A stretch of 64,000 bases of DNA, taken from positions 1-64,000 of the forward strand of contig NZ_KB894417.1 of the NCBI RefSeq assembly GCF_000374445.1, given 5' to 3'. Position 1 is the stretch's first letter. Each line of letters opens with the position of its first letter. The notes under the pieces were generated by a model. That model was not told where the DNA came from and did no database searches. It was given only the letters and a program-made list of their open reading frames with translations. A program made the translations under genes and the position numbers. Below, in pieces: positions 35,456-44,914 of the stretch. Source of the DNA: Actinokineospora enzanensis DSM 44649 (GTDB lineage: Bacteria; Actinomycetota; Actinomycetes; Mycobacteriales; Pseudonocardiaceae).

Positions 35456-37795
35456 TCAGGCGAGAGCCGCACGCAGACGAGCGCGCACGTCCTCGCCGTC
35501 GGCGCGAACCGCCAGGTCGTGCCGGGTCGGCGCCGGGATCAGGTCGATCAGCTCCAGTGACCGTTCGATCGCCAGCAGGGCCTCCGGCAACCGCTCGCCC
35601 AGGTCGAGGAGGAGGCCGCCGTGGGTGTTGAGGACGTGGGCGGCCAGGCCGCGACGGGCAGGCGGCACGGCGGTGGCCGACGTGGACGGGGTCAGCTGCA
35701 GGATGGTCATCGCGGTGGCGATGTCGGCGAGAGCTGCCGGGATGCGGTCGAGACCCGCGAGGCACAGGGCGCGGTTGATCAGGACGAGGACGCGTTCACC
35801 GGGTGAGTCCGCCGACGCGAGGGCGGCCAGCGCGCGATCGGCGGCGGCCAGGCCCGCGGCGTGGTCGCCGGTCTCCCAGCACAGTTCCGCGACCTGGTTC
35901 GCCGTCCGCGCAGCGGCAGCGCCGCCGGTCGTTGCATGGAGTTGTTCGGCTTCCCGGGCGAGTCCCAGGGCTGTGACGGGGTCGCCGGAGACCGAGTGGG
36001 CGACGGCGAGGTTGACCAGGGCGGCGGCGAGTGCGGACGGGTCGGTCGTGGGCACCGCTCGGTAGCGGGTCACGGATTCGGCGGCGGTGACGGCCATCGT
36101 CGCCACGTCCCCGACACGCCAGGCGACGGAGGCGGCGTTGGCGAGCGCGGCGGCCAACGCGGCCGGGTCGTCGAGTTCGCGATGTCGTTCTACGGCTTCC
36201 AGACTCGCGGCGGTCGCACGGTCGAGCAGTCCGGCACCCGCGAGAATCCACCCCTGATTGGTCAGTGCAAACGCGAGTTCCGCACTGGACAGTTCCCGAT
36301 AGAGCCGGACGGACTCATCCGCCGCCACTACCGCCTCATCCCACCGTTCAGCGTGCGCGAGCCGATAAGCCAACAGGTTCAACACACGTGCACGCGTACC
36401 CCCACTCGGGTAATGCGAAGCGAGCTTGCGCGCAACCGCAGCAGCAGCGATATCCAGATCGGCCCCACCACCGAACGGCAGATGAGCCTCCAGAGCCGTC
36501 AGCAACCCCACGTCAAGATCCACCGCGTCGACCAACCGCGCCACCGCGCGTCCACCGCGTGCGGCAAGACCCGGATCTGCACGCAACGCGGGTTCCACCA
36601 GTTCCGTCAAGACCGCCGACGACCGCGTCGCCGTCTCCACCAGAACCGTCAACACATGGGCGTTCCACGGTGCACGATCCAATAGCGCGCGCACCGCGCC
36701 TGGTAACCACGGATCAGTGCTCAGCGCGACCAGGTCCTCCCCCAACCGGTCAGGCCGCAACGGCGTCAGCACCACACCATCACCGTTCGGATAGCACTTC
36801 GCGTGGTCGGCGAGCAGCGCGTCAGCCGAGTGGGACTCCGTCAAGTCAGTGGCCCGCAGCGCGGCCCGCGCGTCCGCATAGGCCAACGGACCGGTCAGGG
36901 TCGCGAGCGTGACGAGCCGGTTCATCAACCACGGCGGCGTCGCCATCGGCTCGGCCACGCGGGTGTGCAGACCGTGCCAGTAGGCGCGTTCACGCTCGAT
37001 GAGGTGCGCGGCGAAATCACGCGGCAGCTCGCCGCCGGTGTCCACCCCGACCAAGGCCGCCATGAGCACGGACAGCACCGAGTCGAACCGGGACGACGAT
37101 AGGTCCACCGGCAACGGTATGTCCGCCGGACGGTCGAGCACGGCCCCGAACCGCGCGCAGGCCAACCGGAACAGTTCGGAACGATCGACCGCGACCTCGC
37201 CCAGCGCGGTCTCCGTCGCCGGGATCCCGTCCACGGAGGACAACCTCCGGGACAACGCGGACCACCAGAAGTCCGCCGAACGGGCCAACGCGAGCACCCG
37301 TACGCGCGGCCCACGCCGTTCGCGCGCCAGCTCCACCAGCCGCGCCGACGGCCACCGATCGGCGTAGTCCACGACGTACAGGACACCCGCGACCTCGCCC
37401 GACCTCGGCGCGGGCGCCCGGCCGGGATCCAGGTCGGCCGCCAGCACCAGCCAACCCCGGTCGGTCAACCGACGCGCGAACTCGGCCGCCAGCCGGGTCT
37501 TGCCCGCGCCGCCCGCCGCGTGCACGAGCCGGACCGAGACCTCGTCGGGACCGTCGGCCCAGGCGCCCAGCCCGGCCAGCACGTCGTCCCGGCCGGTGAG
37601 CGGGACGACCGCGAACCGCTCCTCCAGCAGCAGGCCGGGCCGTTCCCGCACGAGCCCAGGGGCCACATCCACCCGCCGCGGCCACGGTGCCAGGTGGAAC
37701 CGGGACGGGATGGGAATCCCGTTCCCGCCGATCTGGAACACGTCGCCGAACACGGTCCCCGCGTGCAGCGAGTTGACCACGCGCGGGTCGCCCAT
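35456..37795 (-). CDS. P-loop NTPase with TPR array (STAND-like)
   Basis: 779 residues from ATG 37795. It begins MGDPRVVNSLHAGTVFGDVF, the short glycine-patterned leader seen in many actinomycete signalling NTPases. Walker A is HAAGGAGKTRLAAEF (near residue 80) and Walker B-like LYVVDYAD follows. Residues from about 500 form helical TPR-type repeats (LTNQGWILAGAGLLDRATAA, LAAALANAASVAWRVGDVAT, ALAAALVNLAVAHSVSGDPV). The architecture resembles STAND ATPases that sense a signal through repeats; no effector domain is fused. A small gene is divergent at 37890. Function unknown. Confidence 0.8.
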   Translation of the reverse strand: MGDPRVVNSLHAGTVFGDVFQIGGNGIPIPSRFHLAPWPRRVDVAPGLVRERPGLLLEERFAVVPLTGRDDVLAGLGAWADGPDEVSVRLVHAAGGAGKTRLAAEFARRLTDRGWLVLAADLDPGRAPAPRSGEVAGVLYVVDYADRWPSARLVELARERRGPRVRVLALARSADFWWSALSRRLSSVDGIPATETALGEVAVDRSELFRLACARFGAVLDRPADIPLPVDLSSSRFDSVLSVLMAALVGVDTGGELPRDFAAHLIERERAYWHGLHTRVAEPMATPPWLMNRLVTLATLTGPLAYADARAALRATDLTESHSADALLADHAKCYPNGDGVVLTPLRPDRLGEDLVALSTDPWLPGAVRALLDRAPWNAHVLTVLVETATRSSAVLTELVEPALRADPGLAARGGRAVARLVDAVDLDVGLLTALEAHLPFGGGADLDIAAAAVARKLASHYPSGGTRARVLNLLAYRLAHAERWDEAVVAADESVRLYRELSSAELAFALTNQGWILAGAGLLDRATAASLEAVERHRELDDPAALAAALANAASVAWRVGDVATMAVTAAESVTRYRAVPTTDPSALAAALVNLAVAHSVSGDPVTALGLAREAEQLHATTGGAAAARTANQVAELCWETGDHAAGLAAADRALAALASADSPGERVLVLINRALCLAGLDRIPAALADIATAMTILQLTPSTSATAVPPARRGLAAHVLNTHGGLLLDLGERLPEALLAIERSLELIDLIPAPTRHDLAVRADGEDVRARLRAALA

Positions 37796-37889
37796 CCGCC
37801 ACCTCCCACCGGTAACGGTCCCGATTCTCCCTGCCCGTCCCGGTCGCGGGCACGTACATTGGTGATCAGGTTCCGGGAGGGAGACCGTC

Positions 37890-38072
37890 ATGGGCTCGAA
37901 CGGGCACGACAACGACTGGATCGACGACTCCGCCTCCGTCATCGGCGCGCAACGGACCCAGGACGTGCCCGCGGTCATCCCCGAGATCGTGCGCGCCACC
38001 CTGCGCGCGGTCTCGACGGCCGCAGGCGTGCCACCGCTGCCGCCCCCGCCCACCGACCAACAGCCCCGCTGA
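37890..38072 (+). CDS. Small hypothetical protein
   Basis: 60 residues, ATG 37890 with an excellent GGGAGGGAG site six bases upstream. Acidic N-terminus (NGHDNDWIDDSASVIGAQRT), a central helix (IPEIVRATLRAVSTAAGV) and a proline-rich tail. Divergent from the NTPase-TPR gene 94 bp away, with which it may be functionally linked. No family recognised. Confidence 0.6.
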   Translation: MGSNGHDNDWIDDSASVIGAQRTQDVPAVIPEIVRATLRAVSTAAGVPPLPPPPTDQQPR

Positions 38073-38196
38073 GCACCAGCGGTCCGGCCGCGTCGGGTTC
38101 CACGAAACACCGGTGACATCACCGCGGTTGTCCCGGCCAAGTCCCGGGACAACCGCGGTGCCGGTCCACATCACGCGGGAAATGTCCCGCCCTGGG

Positions 38197-38382
38197 TCAC
38201 CGCTGGTCGTCGTCCGGGACCGGGACGAACCGGTGCTGGTCGACCACGTCCGCCGGGTCCGCCTCGGCCGTGGCCTGCTCCGCCTCGAACCCGCCGTCCA
38301 GATCGTCCTCCGGCTCGTCCGGGTCGAGACCGGGACTGAGCTGGTCGGCGACGTCGTTCCACGGCTTGTCCCACTCGGTCAT
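38197..38382 (-). CDS. Small acidic hypothetical protein
   Basis: 61 residues, ATG 38382 with GAGGGAGCGGGG upstream. Extremely acidic (DPDEPEDDLDGGFEAEQATA) with few hydrophobic residues, probably disordered. Upstream of it, 38383-38830 contains no further gene that I can support. Confidence 0.55.
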   Translation of the reverse strand: MTEWDKPWNDVADQLSPGLDPDEPEDDLDGGFEAEQATAEADPADVVDQHRFVPVPDDDQR

Positions 38383-38830
38383 CCCCGCTCCCTCGCGTCG
38401 ACGTGACGGTCTCGTCGTCAGGAGGTTCCCACGCGGTGCGCGGCTACACCTGTCGGCGAACGGCGATGTGCCGGGCCATTCGATTCCCGCGGGCCGCGTG
38501 ATTGTCCGAACAATGCGGCCGCGGCGGGCAGGCCGAATGGCCGAATCGCGCACGGGGTGGCCGGAATAGTCAGTCACTCTTTCGAGTGAACCCAAGCCTG
38601 CCGAACATCTCACTCCGGCACTTCGACGCTCAAAGAGGTACCAGGCCAGGACCACCGAACCGGCGACCGAACCGGAACCGGTCCGCGCCCTCCCCGGCTG
38701 AGCTGCGCCTATAGCCGCGACAACGGAAACAGGCGAACCCAGGACACGCCGGACATTGTTCGGACATGGATCATGAAAGTCGAGATTTTACCGTTTGTGG
38801 AAATCATGTCGTGTCCCGGAGGCTTTGCGC

Positions 38831-39991
38831 ATGACGATGACGAAGCCCTCCGCGAGCGGGAGATGGGTCCCGGTTCCGGAGGGCGAGGGGGACGCCATTC
38901 CCGGGTGGCTGCGCGCGGAGGGCGCGTTCGCGCCCCGCCCGCTGCCCTCGGAGCTCGCGCTCTCGCAGCGCACCAACCGCCTGCTCGCCGACGGCCAGGA
39001 GAAGCTGGGCAGGCTCGACGAGGCGGCGGCCCGGATGCTCGACCTGTCCCCGCTGGTGCGGTCCACCCAGGTGCGCGAGGTGCAGCGCTCGGCGCAGCTG
39101 GACGGGGTGAGCGCGGCGCTGCTGGAGGTGCTGGTCTCGCAGTTGCCCGGGGTCAAGCCAGGAACCTACGTCGAGCCCGCGGTCACCCGGTACCTCCGGG
39201 CGAGCGACACCGGTTTCGCCGCGTTGCGGGACGGCGCGGCCATCGACGGCGAGCTGATGTCGCGGGTGGCGGCCGCGTTCGACGACACCGCCACCGACCA
39301 GGTGTGGCGCACCGACCACACCTGGCTGGGCGGGCCTGCGCCTGCGGACGCGTTTCTGGTGGCCAGCCCGCCCGGCGCCGAGACGCGGGCGGCGTTCGAG
39401 CAGTTCGTGACCTGGTCGGCGGCCGACACCGAGCTGACCGTGCTGGCCAAGGTCGCGCTCGGCACGTTCCTGCTGGAGGTGTTGCGCCCGTTCCGTTTCG
39501 GCAACGGCCACATCGCCCGGCTCTATGTCGGTCTGGAACTGGCCCGGTCGCGGGTGTTGCGCGGGCAGGTGCTGCCGATCTCGACCTGGATCAACCGCAA
39601 TCTCACCGCCTACCGCGAGCACCTGCGCGCGGTGGCGGTCACCGGCGACTACGAGAGCTGGGTGGCGTTCTTCGCGGCCGGGGTGATCGAGGTGTGCGCG
39701 GACGAGCTGGCGCTGATCCGCAAGCTGGAGGGCGCGCACCGGCGGTTGCAGGACCGGCTGGGACGGCGGACCGGGAACGTGCGGAAGGTGTTCAACAGCC
39801 TGCTCGCCACCCCGGTCACCAACCACCGGCAGATCGCCGAGCTGCACCGCATATCGAACAAGAACGCCAACGACGTGTGCGGTCGGCTGGTCGACGCGGG
39901 CATCCTGGAGAGCCTCGGCGACTACGGCAAGGTCTACTACAGCCCGGAACTGGTGCGGCTGCTCAGCCTCACCGACCCGCGCGCCACCTGA
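38831..39991 (+). CDS. Fic-domain protein with degenerate active site
   Basis: 386 residues, ATG 38831 with GGAGG ten bases upstream. Fic_N-like segment (LADGQEKLGRLDEAAARMLD, REVQRSAQLDGVSAALLEVL), a Fic core (around residues 215-240) and a C-terminal winged helix (TNHRQIAELHRISNKNANDV). The signature HPFxDGNGRxxR reads RPFRFGNGHIARL here: the catalytic His is Arg, the acidic residue is Phe and the first motif Arg is His. The inhibitory-helix Glu is also changed (LDG for IEG). It should not AMPylate; a regulatory or antagonist role is possible. The 3-prime end overlaps the convergent exporter gene by 55 bp. Confidence 0.88.
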   Translation: MTMTKPSASGRWVPVPEGEGDAIPGWLRAEGAFAPRPLPSELALSQRTNRLLADGQEKLGRLDEAAARMLDLSPLVRSTQVREVQRSAQLDGVSAALLEVLVSQLPGVKPGTYVEPAVTRYLRASDTGFAALRDGAAIDGELMSRVAAAFDDTATDQVWRTDHTWLGGPAPADAFLVASPPGAETRAAFEQFVTWSAADTELTVLAKVALGTFLLEVLRPFRFGNGHIARLYVGLELARSRVLRGQVLPISTWINRNLTAYREHLRAVAVTGDYESWVAFFAAGVIEVCADELALIRKLEGAHRRLQDRLGRRTGNVRKVFNSLLATPVTNHRQIAELHRISNKNANDVCGRLVDAGILESLGDYGKVYYSPELVRLLSLTDPRAT

Positions 39992-41322
39992 GCCCGCGTC
40001 CCGAGCGCGACGAGGATCAGCAGTGCGGCGAGGGCGAAGGTGACGCGCATGCCGGTGGTGACGGCGCCCGGCCCCGCGGTGGTGATGTCCGTCGTGGACG
40101 AGGCGAGGGCGAACACCGCGCCCATCACGGCGGTCCCGGTGACGAGACCGAGGTTCCGGGACAGGGTGAGCATGCCCGAGACGACCCCGCGCCGGTCGGC
40201 GGCCACGTCGGCCATGACGGCGGTGTTGTTGGCGGTCTGGAACGTGGCGTAGCCCATGGTGGTGACGACGATCGGGACGAGGTAGCCCGCGACGGTCCCG
40301 GGAAGTGCCGCCAGCAGGGCGGTTCCCACCGCGATACCGACCAGGCCGATCACCGTCATCCGCTGCGCACCGAGCCGGTCCACGATCCGGCCTGCCGGGA
40401 TCCCGCTCAGCGCGGTGACGAGCGGGCCTGCGGACATGACGAGCCCGACGAGCGCGGGACCGAGTCCGAGACCGCGGGACAGGTAGAAGGGACCGACGAC
40501 CAGGGTCGCCATCATCACCGTGGAGACCAGCGCGCTCATCACCAGACTCGCGTTGCGCATCGGGTCCCGGAACATCTCGGGACGGAGCAACGGCTCCCGC
40601 GTCCGCCCCTCCACCCGGACGAACACCACGACCCCGGCGGCGGCCACCACCAGCAAGGCGATGCTGAGTGGCCCGAACCGGCCGAGCGTCATCGCGAGCG
40701 CGTAGGCCATGAGGGTCCCGGCGAGCAACAACGTGCCGACGTTGTCGAACCGGACCCGCTCGGCACCGGGCCGGTCGGCGGACAGGTACCGGTATCCGAG
40801 CAGCAGGGCCACCAGCCCCAGCGGCAGGTTGACCAGGAAGATCGCCTGCCAGCCGAGCCACGAGACCAGCACGCCGCCCAGGGACGGGCCGAGCGCGGTG
40901 CCGACGGCGGACATCGTGCCGAGCAGGCCCATCGCGCTGCCGGTCCGCTCCCTCGGCACGGTCTCGCCGACGAACGCCATGGTCAGCGCCATCATGACGG
41001 CCGCGCCGAGCCCCTGCCCGGCGCGCGCCGCGATCAACACCCACAGCGCGGGCGCGACCCCGCACAGCACCGAGGAGACCGTGAACAGGGCGGTCCCGCC
41101 CAACAACAATCGGCGACGCCCGACGAGGTCGCCCAGCCGTCCCACGCTGACGACCAGGGTGGTGCTGGCCAGCAGGTAGGCCAGGACGACCCACTGCACC
41201 TGGCCGAACGAGGCGGTGAACGCCTCCGCCAGCGTCGGCAGCGCGACGTTGGCGATGCTGGTCCCGAGCGAGGACAACAACATCGACAACGACAACGCCG
41301 TCAGAACCCATCTGATCCGCAT
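39937..41322 (-). CDS. MFS exporter, DHA2 family
   Basis: 461 residues from ATG 41322. Spans and motifs of 14-span antiporters: LGTSIANVALPTLAEAFTAS, VGRLGDLVGRRRLLLGG, GTMSAVGTALGPSLGGVLVS. Substrate unknown. Its 3-prime end runs 55 bp into the end of the Fic gene on the other strand. Divergent upstream lies the short leaderless frame at 41455. Confidence 0.9.
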   Translation of the reverse strand: MRIRWVLTALSLSMLLSSLGTSIANVALPTLAEAFTASFGQVQWVVLAYLLASTTLVVSVGRLGDLVGRRRLLLGGTALFTVSSVLCGVAPALWVLIAARAGQGLGAAVMMALTMAFVGETVPRERTGSAMGLLGTMSAVGTALGPSLGGVLVSWLGWQAIFLVNLPLGLVALLLGYRYLSADRPGAERVRFDNVGTLLLAGTLMAYALAMTLGRFGPLSIALLVVAAAGVVVFVRVEGRTREPLLRPEMFRDPMRNASLVMSALVSTVMMATLVVGPFYLSRGLGLGPALVGLVMSAGPLVTALSGIPAGRIVDRLGAQRMTVIGLVGIAVGTALLAALPGTVAGYLVPIVVTTMGYATFQTANNTAVMADVAADRRGVVSGMLTLSRNLGLVTGTAVMGAVFALASSTTDITTAGPGAVTTGMRVTFALAALLILVALGTRAQVARGSVRLSSRTSSGL

Positions 41323-41454
41323 CCGCGCCCCCGTTCCACTGTGGACATCCCGCTGTCTGCACCCAGCATGGGACAGGCGGGACGGCGGAGGGAAACGATG
41401 TTGCCGACTCGGCAAACCCACCTGGGTGATCGACAACCCGCTATCCTGGACCAC

Positions 41455-41517
41455 GTGACGACGTTCAAGCTGCCGCTCTACGGCTGCGACACCGAACGCG
41501 GCGACCTCGCTCCCTGA
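41455..41517 (+). CDS. Twenty-codon leaderless frame ahead of the deaminase
   Basis: GTG at 41455 to TGA at 41515-41517 encodes VTTFKLPLYGCDTERGDLAP. TATCCT at about 41442-41447 sits at -10 distance, so the mRNA could begin at the GTG. The frame ends 53 bp before the adenosine deaminase start. It could be a leader peptide coupling translation to expression, or chance. Confidence 0.35.
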   Translation: MTTFKLPLYGCDTERGDLAP

Positions 41518-41570
41518 GCCCGCCGATCGACCCGCGTTCCGTTCCGTCACGTCCTGTCCCGGGAGCACCC

Positions 41571-42581
41571 ATGTCAGATCCGCGCGCGTTCATCCATGCC
41601 CTGCCCAAGGTCGAACTGCACGTCCACCTGGTCGGCTCGGCAGGCGTCGACACCGTGCTGGCCCTCGCCCGACGCCACCCGGGGTCCGGTGTACCGACCG
41701 ACCGGGCGGAGCTGGCCCGATTCTTCGAGTTCCGGGACTTCCCACATTTCCTGAAGGTCTACTGGGCGGTCCAGTCCATGCTCGTCGACCGGCACGACAT
41801 CCGAACCCTCGTCACCGGCCTCGCACGCGAGCTGGCGCGGCAGAACGTCCGCTACGCCGAGGTCACGGTCACCCCGTACAACCACCTCCTCGACGGCATG
41901 CCCGCCGACGAACTGCTCACCGGCCTCGCCGAGGGCCGCGCCACCGCCACCGACCTGGGCGTCTCCCTCGCCTGGTGCTTCGACATCCCGGGCGAGAAGG
42001 GCCCCGAGGCAGGCCGGGAGACACTCGCGTTCGCCCTGCGCGAGCGCCCCGAGGGCCTGGTCTCGTTCGGTCTCGGAGGCCCTGAGGTCGGCGTCCCACG
42101 CGCCCAGTTCACCCCCTACTTCGACCAGGCCCGGGAGGCGGGCCTGCACAGCGTCCCGCACGCGGGCGAGACCACCGGCCCGGAGACGATCTGGTCGGCC
42201 GTGCGCGACCTGGGCGCCGAACGGGTCGGACACGGGACGAGCGCGACCGAGGACCCGGCATTGCTGACGCACCTGGTGGAACACGGAATCCCGCTGGAAG
42301 TCTGTCCCACATCGAACCTGCGCACCCGACAGGTCGAGTCGATCGAGAAGCACCCGGTGGGCCTGCTGCTCGCGGCGGGCGCGGTGGTCACACTCAACAC
42401 GGACGACCCGCCGATGTTCGGGACCACGCTGGAAGCCGAGTACCTGGCCGTGGCCACGACATTCGGCCTGGACCCGGCCGGACTGGCGCGACTGGCGTCG
42501 AACGCGGTACGCGCGTCATTCCTGGACGCTGCCGCCCAAGCGACACTACTCGCGGAAATCGCCACCCTCACAACCGAGTAG
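41571..42581 (+). CDS. add: Adenosine deaminase
   Basis: 336 residues, ATG 41571. Zinc amidohydrolase of the ADA family: metal-binding PKVELHVHLVGSA, catalytic HAGE followed by GHG, and NTDDPPMFGTTLEAEY. It deaminates adenosine or 2-deoxyadenosine to inosine; some close homologues act on adenine or modified nucleosides. The gene is monocistronic apart from the short upstream frame. Downstream lies the repeat-bearing gap 42582-42900. Confidence 0.92.
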   Translation: MSDPRAFIHALPKVELHVHLVGSAGVDTVLALARRHPGSGVPTDRAELARFFEFRDFPHFLKVYWAVQSMLVDRHDIRTLVTGLARELARQNVRYAEVTVTPYNHLLDGMPADELLTGLAEGRATATDLGVSLAWCFDIPGEKGPEAGRETLAFALRERPEGLVSFGLGGPEVGVPRAQFTPYFDQAREAGLHSVPHAGETTGPETIWSAVRDLGAERVGHGTSATEDPALLTHLVEHGIPLEVCPTSNLRTRQVESIEKHPVGLLLAAGAVVTLNTDDPPMFGTTLEAEYLAVATTFGLDPAGLARLASNAVRASFLDAAAQATLLAEIATLTTE

Positions 42582-42900
42582 CGCCCCCTCGCGTCAACCC
42601 GACGCGACTCTCTGTGGACCGCCCACCCCGCTGTGGACAACTCGCAGGGGACCCCCGAAATCCACTCTACCAGCGCAAACGGCCCACAAGCCCGATGTCG
42701 ATCATGCCTGTGGACAACCGACGACGCCAAGAGCCACGGGACGCCACGTCAAGGCGACCAACGGAAGCTGTGGATGGTCCGACACATTGGGGACAACCCC
42801 GGAGGGACCCCCGAAATCCATTCTACCTGCGTAAACGCTGCGGCACGCGGCTGTCGATCCTGGCTGTGGACAACCGGAGGACGGGCCCGCCAAAGGGGGC
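42582..42900 (-). repeat. Two inverted-orientation copies of the DnaA-box repeat
   Basis: The core, read here as ACCCCCGAAATCCA, occurs at 42651 and 42807, 156 bp apart, each followed by TCTACC and preceded by TGTGGACAA or a variant. Perfect TGTGGACAA words lie at 42632-42640, 42709-42717 and 42865-42873. The unit is the reverse of the one in the 30.7-31.8 kb array. The gap separates two convergent genes and has no coding frame. Confidence 0.75.
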
Positions 42901-43881
42901 TCAGATCGAGGGCAGGGCCACGCCGTCGGCTGTCTGGAGCAGGGCGCGGACCTCGGTGGCACGGGCGTCATCGGCGACCACCAGCACAGCCAGCGCCTTG
43001 TGGAACACGCGGCGGGCGGCCGGGAAAGCACCCGTCGTCCAGTAGTGCCGCCCCAGGGAGAGCAGCACGTCGACATGAACCGCGTCAGGTGCGGCATCGA
43101 ACGCGGCGTCCGCCTGTTCCAGGTAGTGCACCCCGGAATCGGCCCGCCCGGCGGCGATCATCAGGTCACCGAGCAGCCCCAGCGTAGCCGCGGCGGCGAC
43201 GTCCGAGCCGCGCCTGCGATGTTCGGCGAGCAGTTCGAAGGCCGCGTCCAGTGCCCGGTGCCACCGACGGCCCTGCCGGAACAGGCTCACCAGGGCAGTC
43301 AGTGTCGCGATCACATGCGGCTCGTCCGCGAGGTCGTGCCACAGTTCCAGCGCGCGCACGAACTGCGACTCCGCCACCAGGTCGTCTCCCACCGCGGCCG
43401 CGACCCGGCCCGACCGGTCCAGCAACACGGCCAGCGCCACCCGGTTGCCCCAGGTCCGCGCGGCCCGCTCCCCTGCGACCATCAGCGTCGACCGCCACTC
43501 GGCGTCCACGGCCAGCGGCGACCCGGCGGTGACCCGCCACAGCGACCGCGCCAGCGCGCACACCGCCTGACCGTCCGTGGCGTCGAGGGCGGCGGCCACC
43601 ACGTCCCGATGTGCCGTCACCCAGTCCGGGGTCAGGTCGAGGGTGAGCAGATGGTCGACCAGGCGTGCGCGGGCGTCACCGCGGACCGGTGGCCGGGTCG
43701 GCGCCGCCCGCACCCAGCCGGGACGGGGCGACTCGACGTCCAGGGACGCGACCAGGTCGGCCGTGGTCTGCGGCGGCAGTCGCACCAGCGCGGCCAGCAG
43801 CGGTACCGGCAGGCCGACCCGGAGGTCGTCCAGGCACCGCAGGACCTCGTCCGCGGGCGCGGATACCCCATCCGACGGCAC
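42901..43881 (-). CDS. TPR-containing protein of unknown function
   Basis: 326 residues from GTG 43881, chosen because GAGGAGA lies five bases upstream; an in-frame ATG at 43941 is possible. N-terminal region (LRCLDDLRVGLPVPLLAALV, RLPPQTTADLVASLDVE) resembles a winged-helix or NTPase-associated segment. The rest is helical repeats (ESQFVRALELWHDLADEPHV, AGRADSGVHYLEQADAAFDA, GRHYWTTGAFPAARRVFHKA). Resembles the C-terminal part of AfsR/SARP-type regulators without DNA-binding or NTPase domains. Lies downstream of the toxin-immunity genes on the same strand. Confidence 0.75.
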   Translation of the reverse strand: MPSDGVSAPADEVLRCLDDLRVGLPVPLLAALVRLPPQTTADLVASLDVESPRPGWVRAAPTRPPVRGDARARLVDHLLTLDLTPDWVTAHRDVVAAALDATDGQAVCALARSLWRVTAGSPLAVDAEWRSTLMVAGERAARTWGNRVALAVLLDRSGRVAAAVGDDLVAESQFVRALELWHDLADEPHVIATLTALVSLFRQGRRWHRALDAAFELLAEHRRRGSDVAAAATLGLLGDLMIAAGRADSGVHYLEQADAAFDAAPDAVHVDVLLSLGRHYWTTGAFPAARRVFHKALAVLVVADDARATEVRALLQTADGVALPSI

Positions 43882-44040
43882 GTTGTCTCCTCGGTCGACC
43901 CGACGTGGCGCGCGCTCCTCTTCGCCGATCCGGCCCACCATGATGAGCGATCACGTTGGCGCCACGGCAACATGGGGACGCCAACACCGCCCATTCGGAC
44001 GCATCACGCCGGGAGTTCCACAATGGAACAACCGGTGTTT

Positions 44041-44829
44041 CTACTGCACAGTGGACGGTGCGGTCACCACGGCGAGCGCGCGGTCCCTGGCCGTCTCGTC
44101 GACCTCCGCCAGCACGAACCCGCGGGCGCGAATGTGCGCCAGCAGCTCGGGATCCGGGGCCAGGTCGTGCTCGCGCAGGTAGTAGGGCACCGCGCCGGGC
44201 CACACCCACAGCCCATCGGTCCGGAACACGAGCGGGACAGCCGGTTCCCGTTCCGGGTCGTACACGTCCTTGTCGTGGCTGCGCGCGGCGAGCACGGCGG
44301 GCGCGTCCTCCAGGTAGGCCAGCACCAACGATCGCTCGGCCGCGGGCACCGGCGGCCGCGGCACCGGTTTCCCATCCGTCCCGAGCCCGTCCCACACCCG
44401 CGGCGATCGCACCGCGGGCTCGACCCGCTTCCGCCACCACGGCGGGACGTTGTGGTCCGCCCGGGGGAACAACCGCAACTCGTCCTGGAACCCCACCGGC
44501 GGCGGCACCACCCGCCACCGCGGCTCCTCGTCCAGCACGAACCGGGTGCGCACACCCCCGGCCGGGTCGACCTCCACCTCCCCGGCCAACCAGGTCCCCC
44601 GCCCCGGCTGGTACATGGCCGCCCGCACCTGCCCGAGCAACCGCACGACCTCCGGATGCGGCCGCACCGGGTGCGTGAACCCATCCGGCCCGGTGACCAC
44701 CACATCGACCTCGACGTGCTGCCCCGCCGCCCGCAGCTCGGCCCGCACATGCCGCCACCCCGGCGCCACCGAACCGGCAAGCACCTGGGCGATCCGGTGC
44801 ACATGGTCACCGGCCGGTGGTTGGCTCAC
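44041..44829 (-). CDS. YezG-like immunity protein with extra C-terminal domain
   Basis: 262 residues, ATG 44829. The first half parallels the two genes upstream: YQPGRGTWLAGEVEVDPAGG, FVLDEEPRWRVVPPPVGFQD, ELRLFPRADHNVPPWW. This is the YezG/DUF600-like pattern (strand, acidic DxDPRW turn, LxxFPRxxxxxPxW). The second half (LVLAYLEDAPAVLAARSHDK, GLWVWPGAVPYYLREHDLAP) is a separate domain that I do not recognise by name. Third of three immunity-like genes after the toxin; probably binds a nuclease domain. Confidence 0.75.
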   Translation of the reverse strand: MSQPPAGDHVHRIAQVLAGSVAPGWRHVRAELRAAGQHVEVDVVVTGPDGFTHPVRPHPEVVRLLGQVRAAMYQPGRGTWLAGEVEVDPAGGVRTRFVLDEEPRWRVVPPPVGFQDELRLFPRADHNVPPWWRKRVEPAVRSPRVWDGLGTDGKPVPRPPVPAAERSLVLAYLEDAPAVLAARSHDKDVYDPEREPAVPLVFRTDGLWVWPGAVPYYLREHDLAPDPELLAHIRARGFVLAEVDETARDRALAVVTAPSTVQ

Positions 44830-44914
44830 ACACTCCCCCTACGAAACCTGTTCCACAACAAGCGGGACGACGAACCACGACGCGAAGTCGACAAGCGCCT
44901 CGTCGCGGCGGCGG

